Positions 14,405 through 22,077 of a stretch of DNA of 25,128 bases are shown here, piece after piece. A program made the translations under genes and the position numbers. Below the pieces are notes generated by a model that saw nothing but the letters and a program-made list of their open reading frames with translations, was not told the DNA's origin and did no database searches. Source of the stretch: an uncultured Paenibacillaceae bacterium (GTDB lineage Bacteria; Bacillota; Bacilli; Aneurinibacillales; Aneurinibacillaceae); NCBI GenBank assembly GCA_937874515.1, contig CALNBV010000017.1, positions 1-25,128 on the forward strand. Reading direction: 5' to 3'. The stretch's first letter is position 1. Each line of letters begins with the position of its first letter.

Positions 14405-15589
14405 ATGGTAAACCATGTTTTGAATCAAAAGGATGTAACCGTTGAACAGTTATTAGAAGGGGCGGAACGAATCGGTAAACTAGCAGAACAAGAAGCCCTG
14501 GAAGCAGAGAAAAATGCCACCATTTCAGAAAATGTAATCAATTTAATGAAAGAGACGAAAATTGCTAGATTGATGTTGCCGAAACAGTATGGTGAACCAC
14601 AAATCGATTTAAAAACCCTGGGCCAGATTGTGCGCAAGGTTTCCTATTATAATGTATCAGCGGGCTGGTTAACGTATCTATATCCTCTACATAATATGCT
14701 GCCAGCCTATCTCCCAACTAGGGGAATGGATGAAATTGTGAACCAAGGTGGGTTAATCTGTGATGTTTTTGCTGCAGTAGGGAAAGCAGAAAAATATGGG
14801 GATGGTTACCGTATTAGTGGTACTTGGGATTTTGCTAGTGGGGTTCTTTACAGCGATTGGGTTGGTCTTGGAGTGACTATCCAATTTCCAGATCGGGAAA
14901 AACCAGAGGTTTGTTTGCCCATGTTAAAGGCATCCGAAGTTGAAATCGTTACCAATTGGGATACCTTTGGGCTTAGAGGCACAGGAAGCAATCGTGTCAT
15001 TGCAGATAACGTTTATGTTCCAATGGAACGTATTTTACGTCTGGAAGACGCCGACCTGACAGGCAGGCCTCCACAGGAAGAGTATGACCAGGATTATCCT
15101 TTTTACCATGTTCCTTTTTACCCGGCATTTTATTTAGGATTCCCTTGTATGGCATTGGGCGGTGCGGAACGTATACTTGAAGAATTTAAAAAGATGACAG
15201 AAAACCGTGTTCGCTTAATGGATGGGGTACGGGAAAGCGAATCTCCCCGCAGCCAAAGGGTTTTAGCTGAAATGACAACTGATTTTCATGTGGCAGAAGC
15301 CTTAATGGATAAATATATTAATCTATTAGAAAACTATGAAAAAGATGGCGGTAAGATTAGCCGATCCGAATTCTTTGCCATTCGCACGAAAATTACTAAA
15401 ACCTGTGTAGATATCGCTGTTCGAGCTCTCTTAACCCTGGGTGGAGGAGCCCTTTATAAAGGGAGCACTCTTGAAATGTTAATAAGGGATGTGCTGTCAG
15501 TTGCTACACATAAGACCTCTTTATATGAGGATGCTGTTCATGCCTATGGACAAGAATTATTTGGGTTTAACAGTGGGGTTAGAGGCTAA
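14405..15589 (+). CDS. Flavin-dependent aromatic monooxygenase (acyl-CoA dehydrogenase fold)
   Basis: The 394-residue protein has the acyl-CoA dehydrogenase fold used by group D two-component hydroxylases such as HsaA and 4-hydroxyphenylacetate hydroxylase C2. Visible landmarks are the helical N-terminus with LMLPKQYGEPQIDL, the strand region ISGTWDFASGVLYSDW, TFGLRGTGSNRV, and the C-terminal helical domain ending near LGGGALYKGSTLEMLIRDV. The catalytic Glu of true acyl-CoA dehydrogenases is not evident. It should use reduced flavin and O2 to hydroxylate a phenol to a catechol, the substrate for the next gene. The partner flavin reductase is not in the window. ATG 14405 is chosen because AGGGGTG lies just upstream; the GTG at 14396 is inside that site. 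The stop overlaps the next start by one base (TAATG). Confidence 0.83.
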   Translation: MVNHVLNQKDVTVEQLLEGAERIGKLAEQEALEAEKNATISENVINLMKETKIARLMLPKQYGEPQIDLKTLGQIVRKVSYYNVSAGWLTYLYPLHNMLPAYLPTRGMDEIVNQGGLICDVFAAVGKAEKYGDGYRISGTWDFASGVLYSDWVGLGVTIQFPDREKPEVCLPMLKASEVEIVTNWDTFGLRGTGSNRVIADNVYVPMERILRLEDADLTGRPPQEEYDQDYPFYHVPFYPAFYLGFPCMALGGAERILEEFKKMTENRVRLMDGVRESESPRSQRVLAEMTTDFHVAEALMDKYINLLENYEKDGGKISRSEFFAIRTKITKTCVDIAVRALLTLGGGALYKGSTLEMLIRDVLSVATHKTSLYEDAVHAYGQELFGFNSGVRG

Positions 15590-16575
15590 TGGCCGAAATT
15601 GTTGCAGGTGTTGCATTGTCCCACAGTCCCTTAATCATGACAAATGAAGAAAATGCCGGTGAAAAAGGACAAGGATTTCTTCATACAGCGCAAGAGATGA
15701 AGAAATGGTTGGATGATACAGGAGTAGAAATCGTAGTTCTGGTTTCTGATGACCATTTTAATAGTTATTTTTATAATCATATGCCTTCCTTCACCATTGG
15801 AATTGGTGAATGTGAAGGATGGGGAGATTGGCGTTTGCCAAAATATAAGATTCCTGTACAGCAAGAATTAGCGAAACATATTCTCCATACTGGTTTGGAA
15901 AACAATATTGATTTTTCCTATACCTTATCCATGAAGGTTGATCATGGGCATACCCAGGTCATTCATTTTCTTAATCCGGAATTAAACATACCTGTGGTTC
16001 CTATTGCAGTCAATACTGTTGCGGGGCCATTGCCAACTATGGATCGTTGTTTCCAGGTAGGTGAAATCTTACGCCAATCCATTGAATCATGGGAAACTGA
16101 TAAAAAGGTGGCAATTGTTGCTTCAGGAGGATTGTCCCATTGGGTTCCTATACCCAAAATTGATAGCAAAAGAGCGGAAGATCAAGCTTTAATTGAAATC
16201 TTAAAAAACGGCCGTCAGGAAATTGAACAACTGGATGAATATTTGCAAAATCGAGAAAAGAGGGTTACTCGTATTACATCAGGTGCAGTAAATGAAGAAT
16301 GGGACCGGCAGTTTTTACAATTGATGAAAACAAAGGATTACCAAACCTTAAGAAGCTGGGATTCGAAATTTATTGAAGAGAATGGTGGAAATGGTGGGCA
16401 AGAGATTCGCAATTGGCTCGTGTTAATGGGTGCCTTGCAAAGCTATGATGACAATGTAGCGTTCTATGAACCTATTCCAGAGTGGGTGACAGGGATGGCT
16501 ATTGCTCAGTTCAAACAGCCAATCCATCAAAGATATGAAGTCAGTATTTCTGGAAAAGGAGAGATAGATAAATGA
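15589..16575 (+). CDS. MhpB-like class III extradiol catechol dioxygenase
   Basis: The 328-residue LigB-superfamily enzyme resembles E. coli MhpB (2,3-dihydroxyphenylpropionate 1,2-dioxygenase). H12 (ALSHSPL) and H56 (SDDHFNSYFY) are likely iron ligands. MKVDHGHTQ (H119) and GGLSHW (H184) match the two acid-base histidines of MhpB (H115 and H179). The end EPIPEWVTGM also matches MhpB. It should cleave an alkyl-substituted catechol next to a hydroxyl, giving a 2-hydroxy-6-oxo-dienoate. The ATG overlaps the monooxygenase stop by one base, and its own stop overlaps the next ATG by four (ATGA), so the three enzymes are translationally coupled. The exact catechol is not deducible. No gene symbol is given because the substrate may not be the phenylpropionoid one. 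Confidence 0.87.
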   Translation: MAEIVAGVALSHSPLIMTNEENAGEKGQGFLHTAQEMKKWLDDTGVEIVVLVSDDHFNSYFYNHMPSFTIGIGECEGWGDWRLPKYKIPVQQELAKHILHTGLENNIDFSYTLSMKVDHGHTQVIHFLNPELNIPVVPIAVNTVAGPLPTMDRCFQVGEILRQSIESWETDKKVAIVASGGLSHWVPIPKIDSKRAEDQALIEILKNGRQEIEQLDEYLQNREKRVTRITSGAVNEEWDRQFLQLMKTKDYQTLRSWDSKFIEENGGNGGQEIRNWLVLMGALQSYDDNVAFYEPIPEWVTGMAIAQFKQPIHQRYEVSISGKGEIDK

Positions 16576-17429
16576 CAATATGGAGCGATCTAGGGGATTT
16601 AGAGTTTAAACAATATTATTTAGATGCCAATGGAATCAAAACAAGGGTATTGGAATCTGGACAGGGTGAACCCCTTATTTTACTTCATGGTACAGGGGGA
16701 CATATTGAAGCGTACGCCAGAAATATAAAAGGCTTAAGCAAACATTTTCGTGTTATTTGTATTGATATGGTTGGTCATGGCTATTCAGAAAAGCCCAATC
16801 AGCCTTATGGGATTGATTACTACAGTGATCATTTATTAGGGGTAATCCAATCCTTAGAATTATCGAAGGTATTTATCTCTGGGGAATCTTTAGGAGGTTG
16901 GGTTGCGGCCTGGTTTGTGGCTTATCATCCGGAATATGTAAAAGCATTAGTTTTAAATACCCCAGGAAACGTAAATAACAAGCCTGAAGTCATGAAAAGA
17001 CTTAAAGAATCAACGATAAAGGCTGTTGTTGAAGCGAATTATGAAAACGTGAAAACAAGACTGGAGTGGCTCATGTATGATAAGAGCCAGGTAACCCATG
17101 AATTAATAGAATGCAGGTATAACATCTATACAAAACCGGAGTATCAAGAAGCCGTTTATAACATTGTTTATCTTCAAGATATCGAAGCAAGACAACAATA
17201 CTCCTGGGATCCATCATGGTGCAGTAAAATTAATGTTCCTACTTTATTAGTTTGGACAGACCATGACCCTACTTCTACTGTGGAAGAAGGAAAACCAATC
17301 CAGAATATGATTCCGAACAGTGAATTTGTGGTAATTAATGATGCAGGCCACTGGCCCCAGTGGGAGAAACCTGAAGAGTTTAATAGCATTTTAACCAATT
17401 TCCTAACAAATAAGGTACCTATTCAGTAA
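16572..17429 (+). CDS. MhpC-like meta-cleavage product hydrolase (alpha/beta fold)
   Basis: The 285-residue alpha/beta hydrolase fits the C-C bond hydrolases that split 2-hydroxy-6-oxo-dienoates into 2-hydroxypenta-2,4-dienoate and a carboxylic acid (MhpC, BphD, HsaD). The oxyanion loop is LLHGTGGHIEAY, the nucleophile is S106 in GESLGG, the acid is probably D232 in WTDHDPT and the base is H260 in DAGHWPQWEKP. Length and lid position are normal for the family. It overlaps the dioxygenase gene by four bases, which strongly supports a sequential reaction. Downstream there is a large hairpin before the transporter gene. The dienoate product would need MhpD/E/F-type enzymes encoded elsewhere. Confidence 0.87.
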   Translation: MTIWSDLGDLEFKQYYLDANGIKTRVLESGQGEPLILLHGTGGHIEAYARNIKGLSKHFRVICIDMVGHGYSEKPNQPYGIDYYSDHLLGVIQSLELSKVFISGESLGGWVAAWFVAYHPEYVKALVLNTPGNVNNKPEVMKRLKESTIKAVVEANYENVKTRLEWLMYDKSQVTHELIECRYNIYTKPEYQEAVYNIVYLQDIEARQQYSWDPSWCSKINVPTLLVWTDHDPTSTVEEGKPIQNMIPNSEFVVINDAGHWPQWEKPEEFNSILTNFLTNKVPIQ

Positions 17430-17436
17430 CTTCAAT

Positions 17437-17485
17437 TTGCCACTTCCTTGTTTAATCTAATCGTTGAATCACAAGGAAGTGGCAA
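17437..17485. repeat. Perfect 14-bp inverted repeat between hydrolase and transporter genes
   Basis: TTGCCACTTCCTTG (17437-17450) and CAAGGAAGTGGCAA (17472-17485) pair perfectly around a 21-base loop. No T-run follows, so it is not a classical terminator on the plus strand. It sits 8 bases after the hydrolase stop and 22 before the transporter start, where it could shield the upstream mRNA from exonucleases or lower read-through. Confidence 0.75.
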
Positions 17486-17506
17486 TTACTATGTAGGAGG
17501 TTAACT

Positions 17507-18794
17507 ATGGATCGAAAGATGACAAAAAAAACGTGGATTGTAATTGGTTTATTGTTTCTACTAACTGTAATTAGTAATGCTGATAAGGCTATTATAGGGT
17601 TTGCTTCTGTTCCTGTAATGAAGGAATTAGGATTAACTCCTGAACAATGGGGAGTAGTAGGGAGTGTTTTCTTTTTATTGTATTCCCTCTCAGCGGTACT
17701 AGGAGGAGCCCTCGCAGATCGATTTGGAACGAAAATAGTGATTGCTGGTATGGTTGTCCTTTGGTCACTTGTTCAGTTCTCTACTATATTTGTGACTAGT
17801 TTCGCCTTCTTGTTGGTTACACGAATTATTTTAGGGGCTGGAGAAGGTCCATCTTATGCTTTAGCGATGACAGCTGCATCCAAATGGCTTCCTAAAGAAA
17901 AACTGGGATTGGGAATTTCCTTTGTATCCATTGGCGGCCCTCTTGGAGTAGCCATCTCAGCCCCAATTTTGATGAATATAATTATGAATTATGGATGGCG
18001 TTCAGCATTTATCGCTACTGGAGTTGTTGGTTTTATCTGGATTGCGGTATGGTTGTTGATTGTGAAAGAGAAGAGGGAAAGAACAGTTCAAACTTCTGTG
18101 TCAAATGAGAGTTTAAATCAATCAGTCAAGCAACCGGAAAATAATTTTTTATCTGTGTTGTTTTCTAAAAATTTCGTCTTTATTGCGTTGAGTGGATTTG
18201 CTACGTACTGGTCCTTTACCATTGGGTTAAACTGGTTGCCAAATTATCTGCAAAATGTGAGACATTTAAGTGCTGAACAATTGCAGATTGTGGTGGCATT
18301 ACCATGGATTCTCATTACCATTTCTCAGATTGTATTTTCAACTCTCTCAGACCGCATGTTTCTTAAAACCAATAGTGTGGTGAAAGGCCGGATTTTTGTG
18401 CTGGGACCAGTCATGTTGGCAGGGGCTGCCTGCTATTTTTTAGGGACTTTAGTCAGTCCAAATCTCCTGGCTACTTTCCCTGGGTTTAACCTTTGGATGC
18501 ATCACCTTAGTTCTAGGCCCTGCCATTTTAGTGGAGCTTGTCTCCAAAAGACATCAAGGGAAGATTCAAGGATGGTTTATGGCCTTAACTTCACTAGGGG
18601 GAATAACCGGTCCTTATGTGACAGGTTTACTAGTACAAAATGCTTCTAGCCCGCAGATAGGATTTCATTATGGGTTTCAGGTTTGTGCCCTTGTGTTAGT
18701 TCTATTTGGCGGATTGGTATGGATTGGAGTACGTCCGAAGAAAGTGGAAAGTCCGGCACTAATGAACACAGATATGGCAGAAACGATTTCATAG
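17507..18794 (+). pseudogene. MFS transporter for aromatic acids, interrupted by a frameshift
   Basis: ATG 17507 with AGGAGG upstream starts a major-facilitator protein of the anion:cation symporter type. The first 325 or so residues carry about ten helices, with the loop motif GALADRFGTK between helices 2 and 3 and LGAGEGPSYA in helix 4. The reading frame loses sense after NLLATFPG (near 18482) and ends at 18649. The next frame continues properly as LTFGCITLVLGPAILVELVSKRHQGKIQGWF to 18794, giving helices 11 and 12. One extra base in GGGTTT (18482-18487) explains it. Repaired, it would be about 428 residues and would import or export the substrate of this locus. It could be a genuine pseudogene or an assembly error. 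Confidence 0.82.
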
Positions 18795-18799
18795 ATGAA

Positions 18800-18831
18800 A
18801 AGGCATCAATCAAATTATTGGTTGGTGCCTT
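18800..18831 (+). terminator. Hairpin ending the aromatic operon
   Basis: AAGGCATCAATCAA pairs with TTGGTTGGTGCCTT over all 14 positions (two G-U pairs) across a 4-base loop. The tail AAATATATGTTT is only moderately T-rich. It begins 6 bases after the transporter stop. Confidence 0.65.
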
Positions 18832-18851
18832 AAATATATGTTTAAGGGGTC

Positions 18852-19181
18852 ATGAACATTAACGTTAAATGAAGCTATTATCGAAGCTTTTCAAATCCTT
18901 GGTGGAGTGAGAAGTACAAAGGAAATACTAATATGGGTCAATCATCAATACCCCAATCAATGGAAAAGTGTAAGTACTTCCATGGCCGATATGGTACCTC
19001 AATCCCATGGAGGCAATCCATCTTCCACAGTACCTGAAAAATACCGTGTTTTGAAAAGGGCATCAAGAGGAAGGAATGTATTGTCTTTTGGAAAGATGAT
19101 GCGTTTACCTATTTTAAGGTTAAATTTGTCCCAACAAATCCAACTAACCAATGGAAAATAGACGGTGACATTTTACAGTAA
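18852..19181 (+). pseudogene. Small gene with two frame breaks, unknown family
   Basis: Three segments read as one protein only if two bases are corrected. ATG 18852 gives MNINV, then the next frame gives LNEAIIEAFQILGGVRSTKEI through VSTSMADMVPQSHGGNPSSTVPEKYRVLKRASRG, then the first frame resumes as ECIVFWKDDAFTYFKVKF and ends DGDILQ at TAA 19179-19181. An extra A in AAA (18866-18869 area) and a lost G near 19072-19074 would account for this. The restored product is about 109 residues. The pattern SMADMV, SHGGN, VPxxYRVL and the N-terminal helices suggest a small winged-helix-like domain; I cannot name the family. The ribosome site AAGGGG is very close to the ATG (2 bases), so the start is uncertain. 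Confidence 0.5.
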
Positions 19182-19186
19182 AAAAC

Positions 19187-19855
19187 CTAAGACAATAAAT
19201 ATTCCTTTAAAGCCCCTTCATTGAGTACCTGAATATTTCGGTATTCTAAGGATACCCATCCCTGCTGTTCAAACTTCTTTAACTCCTTTGTTGTGGTTAC
19301 CCGGGCAATGCCAATTAATTCGGCTATATCTTGATGGGTGTAATCAATGGAATAGATTAGATCTGTTTCTTTGGTTTTAAAATAGGTTCCTAATTGAACC
19401 AGGATATGGGCGACTTTTTTGTCTGCTGATAAAAAAGCCATGCTAAAAATCTGAATGGAGAAAAGTCGAATGGTTTGGGACATCACATTCAGGAGTTCCC
19501 CAATTAAAGCAGGTTGTTCTGTGAAATAGGGCATCAGTTTCTCTAAATCTACGGATACCAGTTCTGCATCAGTAAGGGCGCTAGCAGAGGTTACTCGTGG
19601 TGTCTGGCTGAAGTAAGAAGCATCCCCAAAAATATTGTTAGCCCGCAAAATCTTTACCGTTAATTCATTTCCATTCATAGAAGAAAAGAACAACTTTACC
19701 CTTCCTGATTTAAGCAGATAAAAGGTATGGGCATCATCATCTTGTAAATAAATGATTTCGTTCTTTTTATAATGATGTAAGGTACCGACCCTTTCGATAA
19801 CACTATATAAATTCGATTCTTTTGCCGTGGTTTCTAATTTATTAATTATTTTCAA
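19187..19855 (-). CDS. Crp/Fnr-family transcriptional regulator
   Basis: The 222-residue protein has an N-terminal cyclic-nucleotide-binding-like beta-roll (about 15-125: YKKNEIIYLQDDDAHTFYLLKSGRVKLFF, NNIFGDASYFSQTP), a dimer helix and a C-terminal winged helix with YTHQDIAELIGIARVTTTKELKKF. No N-terminal Cys cluster is present, so it is not an oxygen-sensing FNR. The ligand is unknown. The cNMP phosphate-binding Arg is not in the canonical place, making cAMP unlikely. The start is TTG 19855: AAAGGAGTTG lies just upstream, and longer readings run through the operator and the neighbour's control region. It is divergent from the 3-hydroxyacyl-CoA dehydrogenase gene across a perfect palindrome, suggesting it controls both itself and that gene. 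Confidence 0.87.
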   Translation of the reverse strand: MKIINKLETTAKESNLYSVIERVGTLHHYKKNEIIYLQDDDAHTFYLLKSGRVKLFFSSMNGNELTVKILRANNIFGDASYFSQTPRVTSASALTDAELVSVDLEKLMPYFTEQPALIGELLNVMSQTIRLFSIQIFSMAFLSADKKVAHILVQLGTYFKTKETDLIYSIDYTHQDIAELIGIARVTTTKELKKFEQQGWVSLEYRNIQVLNEGALKEYLLS

Positions 19856-19874
19856 TTTTTCAACTCCTTTTAAT

Positions 19875-19898
19875 AGATTGTAACCTACATTACAATCT
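19875..19898. promoter_or_regulatory. Crp/Fnr-type operator palindrome
   Basis: AGATTGTAA-N6-TTACAATCT has perfect 9-bp arms and a 6-base spacer, the geometry of Crp/Fnr-family sites (compare TGTGA-N6-TCACA). It lies 20 bases upstream of the TTG start of the Crp/Fnr gene, just beyond its ribosome site, and 75 bases upstream of the dehydrogenase ATG. Repression of the regulator and control of the dehydrogenase is the simplest reading. Confidence 0.7.
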
Positions 19899-19972
19899 TT
19901 TGAAAAGGAAAATGCTAAACTAATTACCATGGAAATAGTGAACAACACTTTCATTTGGGAGGGGTAATAAAA

Positions 19973-20935
19973 ATGAAAAATATTGCTGTCATTGGCGCAG
20001 GGGTTATGGGGCATGGTGCTGCACAATTATTTGCCCAGGTCGGATATAATGTACGTATTCAAGCCCGCCGGGAATCTTCACTGGAACAAGCAAGAGAACT
20101 TATTACAAATAGCCTGAACATCATGGTTGAAAAAGAAATGCTTACCCAAGAGGTTATGGATCAAACATTAGCCAATATAACATATACCACTGAATTGCTT
20201 GAAGCTATTCAGGATGCTGATTTTGTTCTTGAATCCATTCCGGAAAATCTTGAGTTAAAATTAGATACTTACGAAATTATTGAAAGCGTTGTCTCTAAAA
20301 AAACAATTATTGCATCCAATACATCTACGTTCCCATTAAAAGATTTAACCCAAAAAGCAAAGCATCCGGAACGGTTTATCATTACTCACTACTTTAATCC
20401 CCCACAAATCGTGCCTGTTGTGGAAATTGCTAGATTCGAGAAGACAGATGAACAGGTTGTCCAAACAACCTATGATTTAATGAAGGAAATTGGGAAATCC
20501 CCTGTTGTATTGAAAAAAGAGGTTACTGGATTTATTGTGAACCGGGTTCAAGTGGCATTTCTCCGTGAATGTTTCAACTTAATTGAACAGGGAGTATGTA
20601 CGGCAGAAGATATTGATATCGCTGTAAAAGGAAGCATGGGTTTTAAATGGGCATTCTGCGGTCCTATGGAAAGCCAGGATTTAGCCGGATTGCAAACCAC
20701 ACAGGCCATGGTACACAACATCGAGCAAGAACTATCGAATACAAGAGAAGTGCCTACATTCTTAAAAGAAATGGTAGCAAATGAGGAGCTTGGCATTCGT
20801 TCAAATAAAGGGTTCTACGATTATGATGACAATGGAGCAAAAGCGATCCATACCCGGGATGATAACTTCTTAGATTTATTAAAATTGATGCAACAAAAAG
20901 CAGGGAAAAAGGAAGAAGTATCATCTGCTAAATAA
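19973..20935 (+). CDS. 3-hydroxyacyl-CoA dehydrogenase family protein
   Basis: The 320-residue protein matches the short 3-hydroxybutyryl-CoA dehydrogenase type. An N-terminal Rossmann fold carries IGAGVMGHGAAQLFAQ and a distal acidic/basic NAD region. The catalytic Ser is in ASNTST, His in ITHYFNPP and Glu in VVEIARFE. The C-terminal helical domain begins after TGFIVNRVQ. NAD-dependent oxidation of a 3-hydroxyacyl-CoA (or related hydroxy acid) is expected. THYFNPPQIVPVVEI departs somewhat from the usual HFFNPVxxMxLVE, so an unusual substrate is possible. GGGAGGGG lies 8 bases before ATG 19973. It is divergent from the Crp/Fnr gene. A role after ring cleavage, in beta-oxidation of a side chain, is an inference from location. 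Confidence 0.88.
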   Translation: MKNIAVIGAGVMGHGAAQLFAQVGYNVRIQARRESSLEQARELITNSLNIMVEKEMLTQEVMDQTLANITYTTELLEAIQDADFVLESIPENLELKLDTYEIIESVVSKKTIIASNTSTFPLKDLTQKAKHPERFIITHYFNPPQIVPVVEIARFEKTDEQVVQTTYDLMKEIGKSPVVLKKEVTGFIVNRVQVAFLRECFNLIEQGVCTAEDIDIAVKGSMGFKWAFCGPMESQDLAGLQTTQAMVHNIEQELSNTREVPTFLKEMVANEELGIRSNKGFYDYDDNGAKAIHTRDDNFLDLLKLMQQKAGKKEEVSSAK

Positions 20936-20955
20936 AGTTTCAAACAAAAAAAATG

Positions 20956-20984
20956 CCAGCCTACATGGGCTGGTTTTTGTTTTA
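20956..20984 (+). terminator. Terminator after the dehydrogenase gene
   Basis: CCAGCCT and GGGCTGG form a 7-bp stem with an ACAT loop, preceded by an A-run and followed by TTTTTGTTTT. The A-run could make it work in the minus direction for the convergent YppF-like gene as well. Confidence 0.8.
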
Positions 20985-21146
20985 TTCTACCTTCAGTTGA
21001 TTCAGTTCAAAATAGAGTTTTTTATAATTAACAATAGATAGTTCCTCATGTATATATAGTTTTTTAAGAAAGATCAATAATTCATTTTGATTTGTGGGGG
21101 AGTAATTTTTTTTATTTTTAAATTGATTAATTAATTCTTCTAACAT
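20982..21146 (-). CDS. YppF-like small protein, 54 residues
   Basis: The product MLEELINQFKNKKNYSPTNQ and onward is a short, two-helix, charged protein similar in size and in the pattern YxPxxxNELLxFxKKxYIxxEISIxxYxxL to the YppF-like family of Bacillus. Its function is unknown. ATG 21146 is chosen because GAAAGGATGG lies 6 bases upstream; longer in-frame starts would include the ribosome site. The family match is from memory of the pattern. Confidence 0.68.
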   Translation of the reverse strand: MLEELINQFKNKKNYSPTNQNELLIFLKKLYIHEELSIVNYKKLYFELNQLKVE

Positions 21147-21284
21147 AGTAATCCATCCTTTCATTTGGATATACAAATCCCTTACTCAGATAGATTAACA
21201 TAGGAGGTATACCGAATTATATAATCAAAATATTTTAACTTACGGGTTTTTTTGCTACTTTTCTACAAATAAATACAAGATTTT

Positions 21285-21330
21285 TGTCGTATATTGTCGA
21301 CGTTTGCATAAATGTGTTGCATATGTCGAA
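21285..21330. promoter_or_regulatory. Cluster of TGTCGA sites with TTGCATA direct repeats
   Basis: This gap (21147-21401) holds no gene. Within 46 bases are TGTCGT (21285), TGTCGAC (21295) and TGTCGAA (21324), of which the last matches the Spo0A-box core, plus two TTGCATA copies (21304-21310 and 21317-21323) 13 bases apart. They lie about 140-185 bases upstream of the minus-strand YppF-like gene. Spo0A control is a hypothesis. Confidence 0.35.
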
Positions 21331-21344
21331 AAGTTTTTTTGGTT

Positions 21345-21393
21345 AAAATAATAAAACCACCTGTTGGGAAGATTCACTATTCCCTGCAGGTGG
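21345..21393 (-). terminator. Terminator of the minus-strand membrane protein gene
   Basis: CCACCTG and CAGGTGG (7 bp) enclose a second helix GGGAA/TTCCC. In the minus direction the hairpin is followed by TTTTATTATTTT. It starts 9 bases after the stop of the membrane protein gene. Confidence 0.8.
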
Positions 21394-21401
21394 TATCTTG
21401 A

Positions 21402-21995
21402 TTAATCAATCACTTGTTGCTTTCCATTTTCATCCTTTTCAAAGATGAGTTTCTTGTTTTGGTTGTATATTTTTACCCTGTACCCGTCGTAGGTTATGGG
21501 ATGGTATTCTTTACAATATTCAAGAATCGCCGCGTACATCTGGTCTTCATATCCCTTTTTAGAATCAGTATCCATAAATACTTTCACTGTTACGGTTTCT
21601 TTTAATCCTACAAAGTTGATTTCAACCCATATTTCCTTCATATCGTAATACCAATCTTCGCCACCATACAAATCATCTAAAAAGTACATGAGTTCACTTG
21701 CGTATTCCTGGGCATCTTCATCATATTGCTCTGATGAAATATTTTTTTGTAGTTCTTCCTCAAAGGCAGGAAAGGAAATGGAATTGAGTTTGTCCGAAAG
21801 GTCAGTAGTAAAAAATAAAACGACAACTGTGATGATCAAACTCATGGGTATAATATATAGGCATGTAATTAATATGCGAATTAACACAGGATAAAAGCGA
21901 TTTTTCCAAAAAAGGAAGATACCAAATAGGGGAATTAAAAAATACATTAACCAGGCAAACCATTCTTCCTTTACTATGCTTTTCTGTTCTTCCAC
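21402..21995 (-). CDS. Hypothetical membrane protein, 197 residues
   Basis: I do not recognise this gene. After a short charged N-terminus, two hydrophobic segments (about residues 13-28 and 34-63) form probable membrane helices. The rest is an acidic soluble domain (YDEDAQEYASELMYFLDDLYGG) with alternating strands near the C-terminus (KETVTVKVFMD, YRVKIYNQNKKLIFE). GTG 21995 is preferred over GTG 22004 because TAGGGAG lies 8 bases upstream of 21995 and overlaps 22004. The gene is divergent from dacF and ends at its own terminator. The domain order resembles no sporulation protein I know. Confidence 0.72.
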   Translation of the reverse strand: MEEQKSIVKEEWFAWLMYFLIPLFGIFLFWKNRFYPVLIRILITCLYIIPMSLIITVVVLFFTTDLSDKLNSISFPAFEEELQKNISSEQYDEDAQEYASELMYFLDDLYGGEDWYYDMKEIWVEINFVGLKETVTVKVFMDTDSKKGYEDQMYAAILEYCKEYHPITYDGYRVKIYNQNKKLIFEKDENGKQQVID

Positions 21996-22077
21996 ATGAC
22001 ACACTCCCTAGACACGTCCTCGTTGCTTTATTGTAACATTATCTATTTCACTTGTGGAAAACAATATTGTGAAATAT

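Noticed and set aside
12395..19181. Aromatic locus as a mobile island
   Set aside because: No integrase, transposase, tRNA or flanking direct repeats were seen in the window, so transfer is not supported.
21200..21215. AGGAGGT in the gap upstream of the YppF-like gene as a ribosome site for a plus-strand gene
   Set aside because: No start codon lies at a suitable distance and the following frames close quickly.
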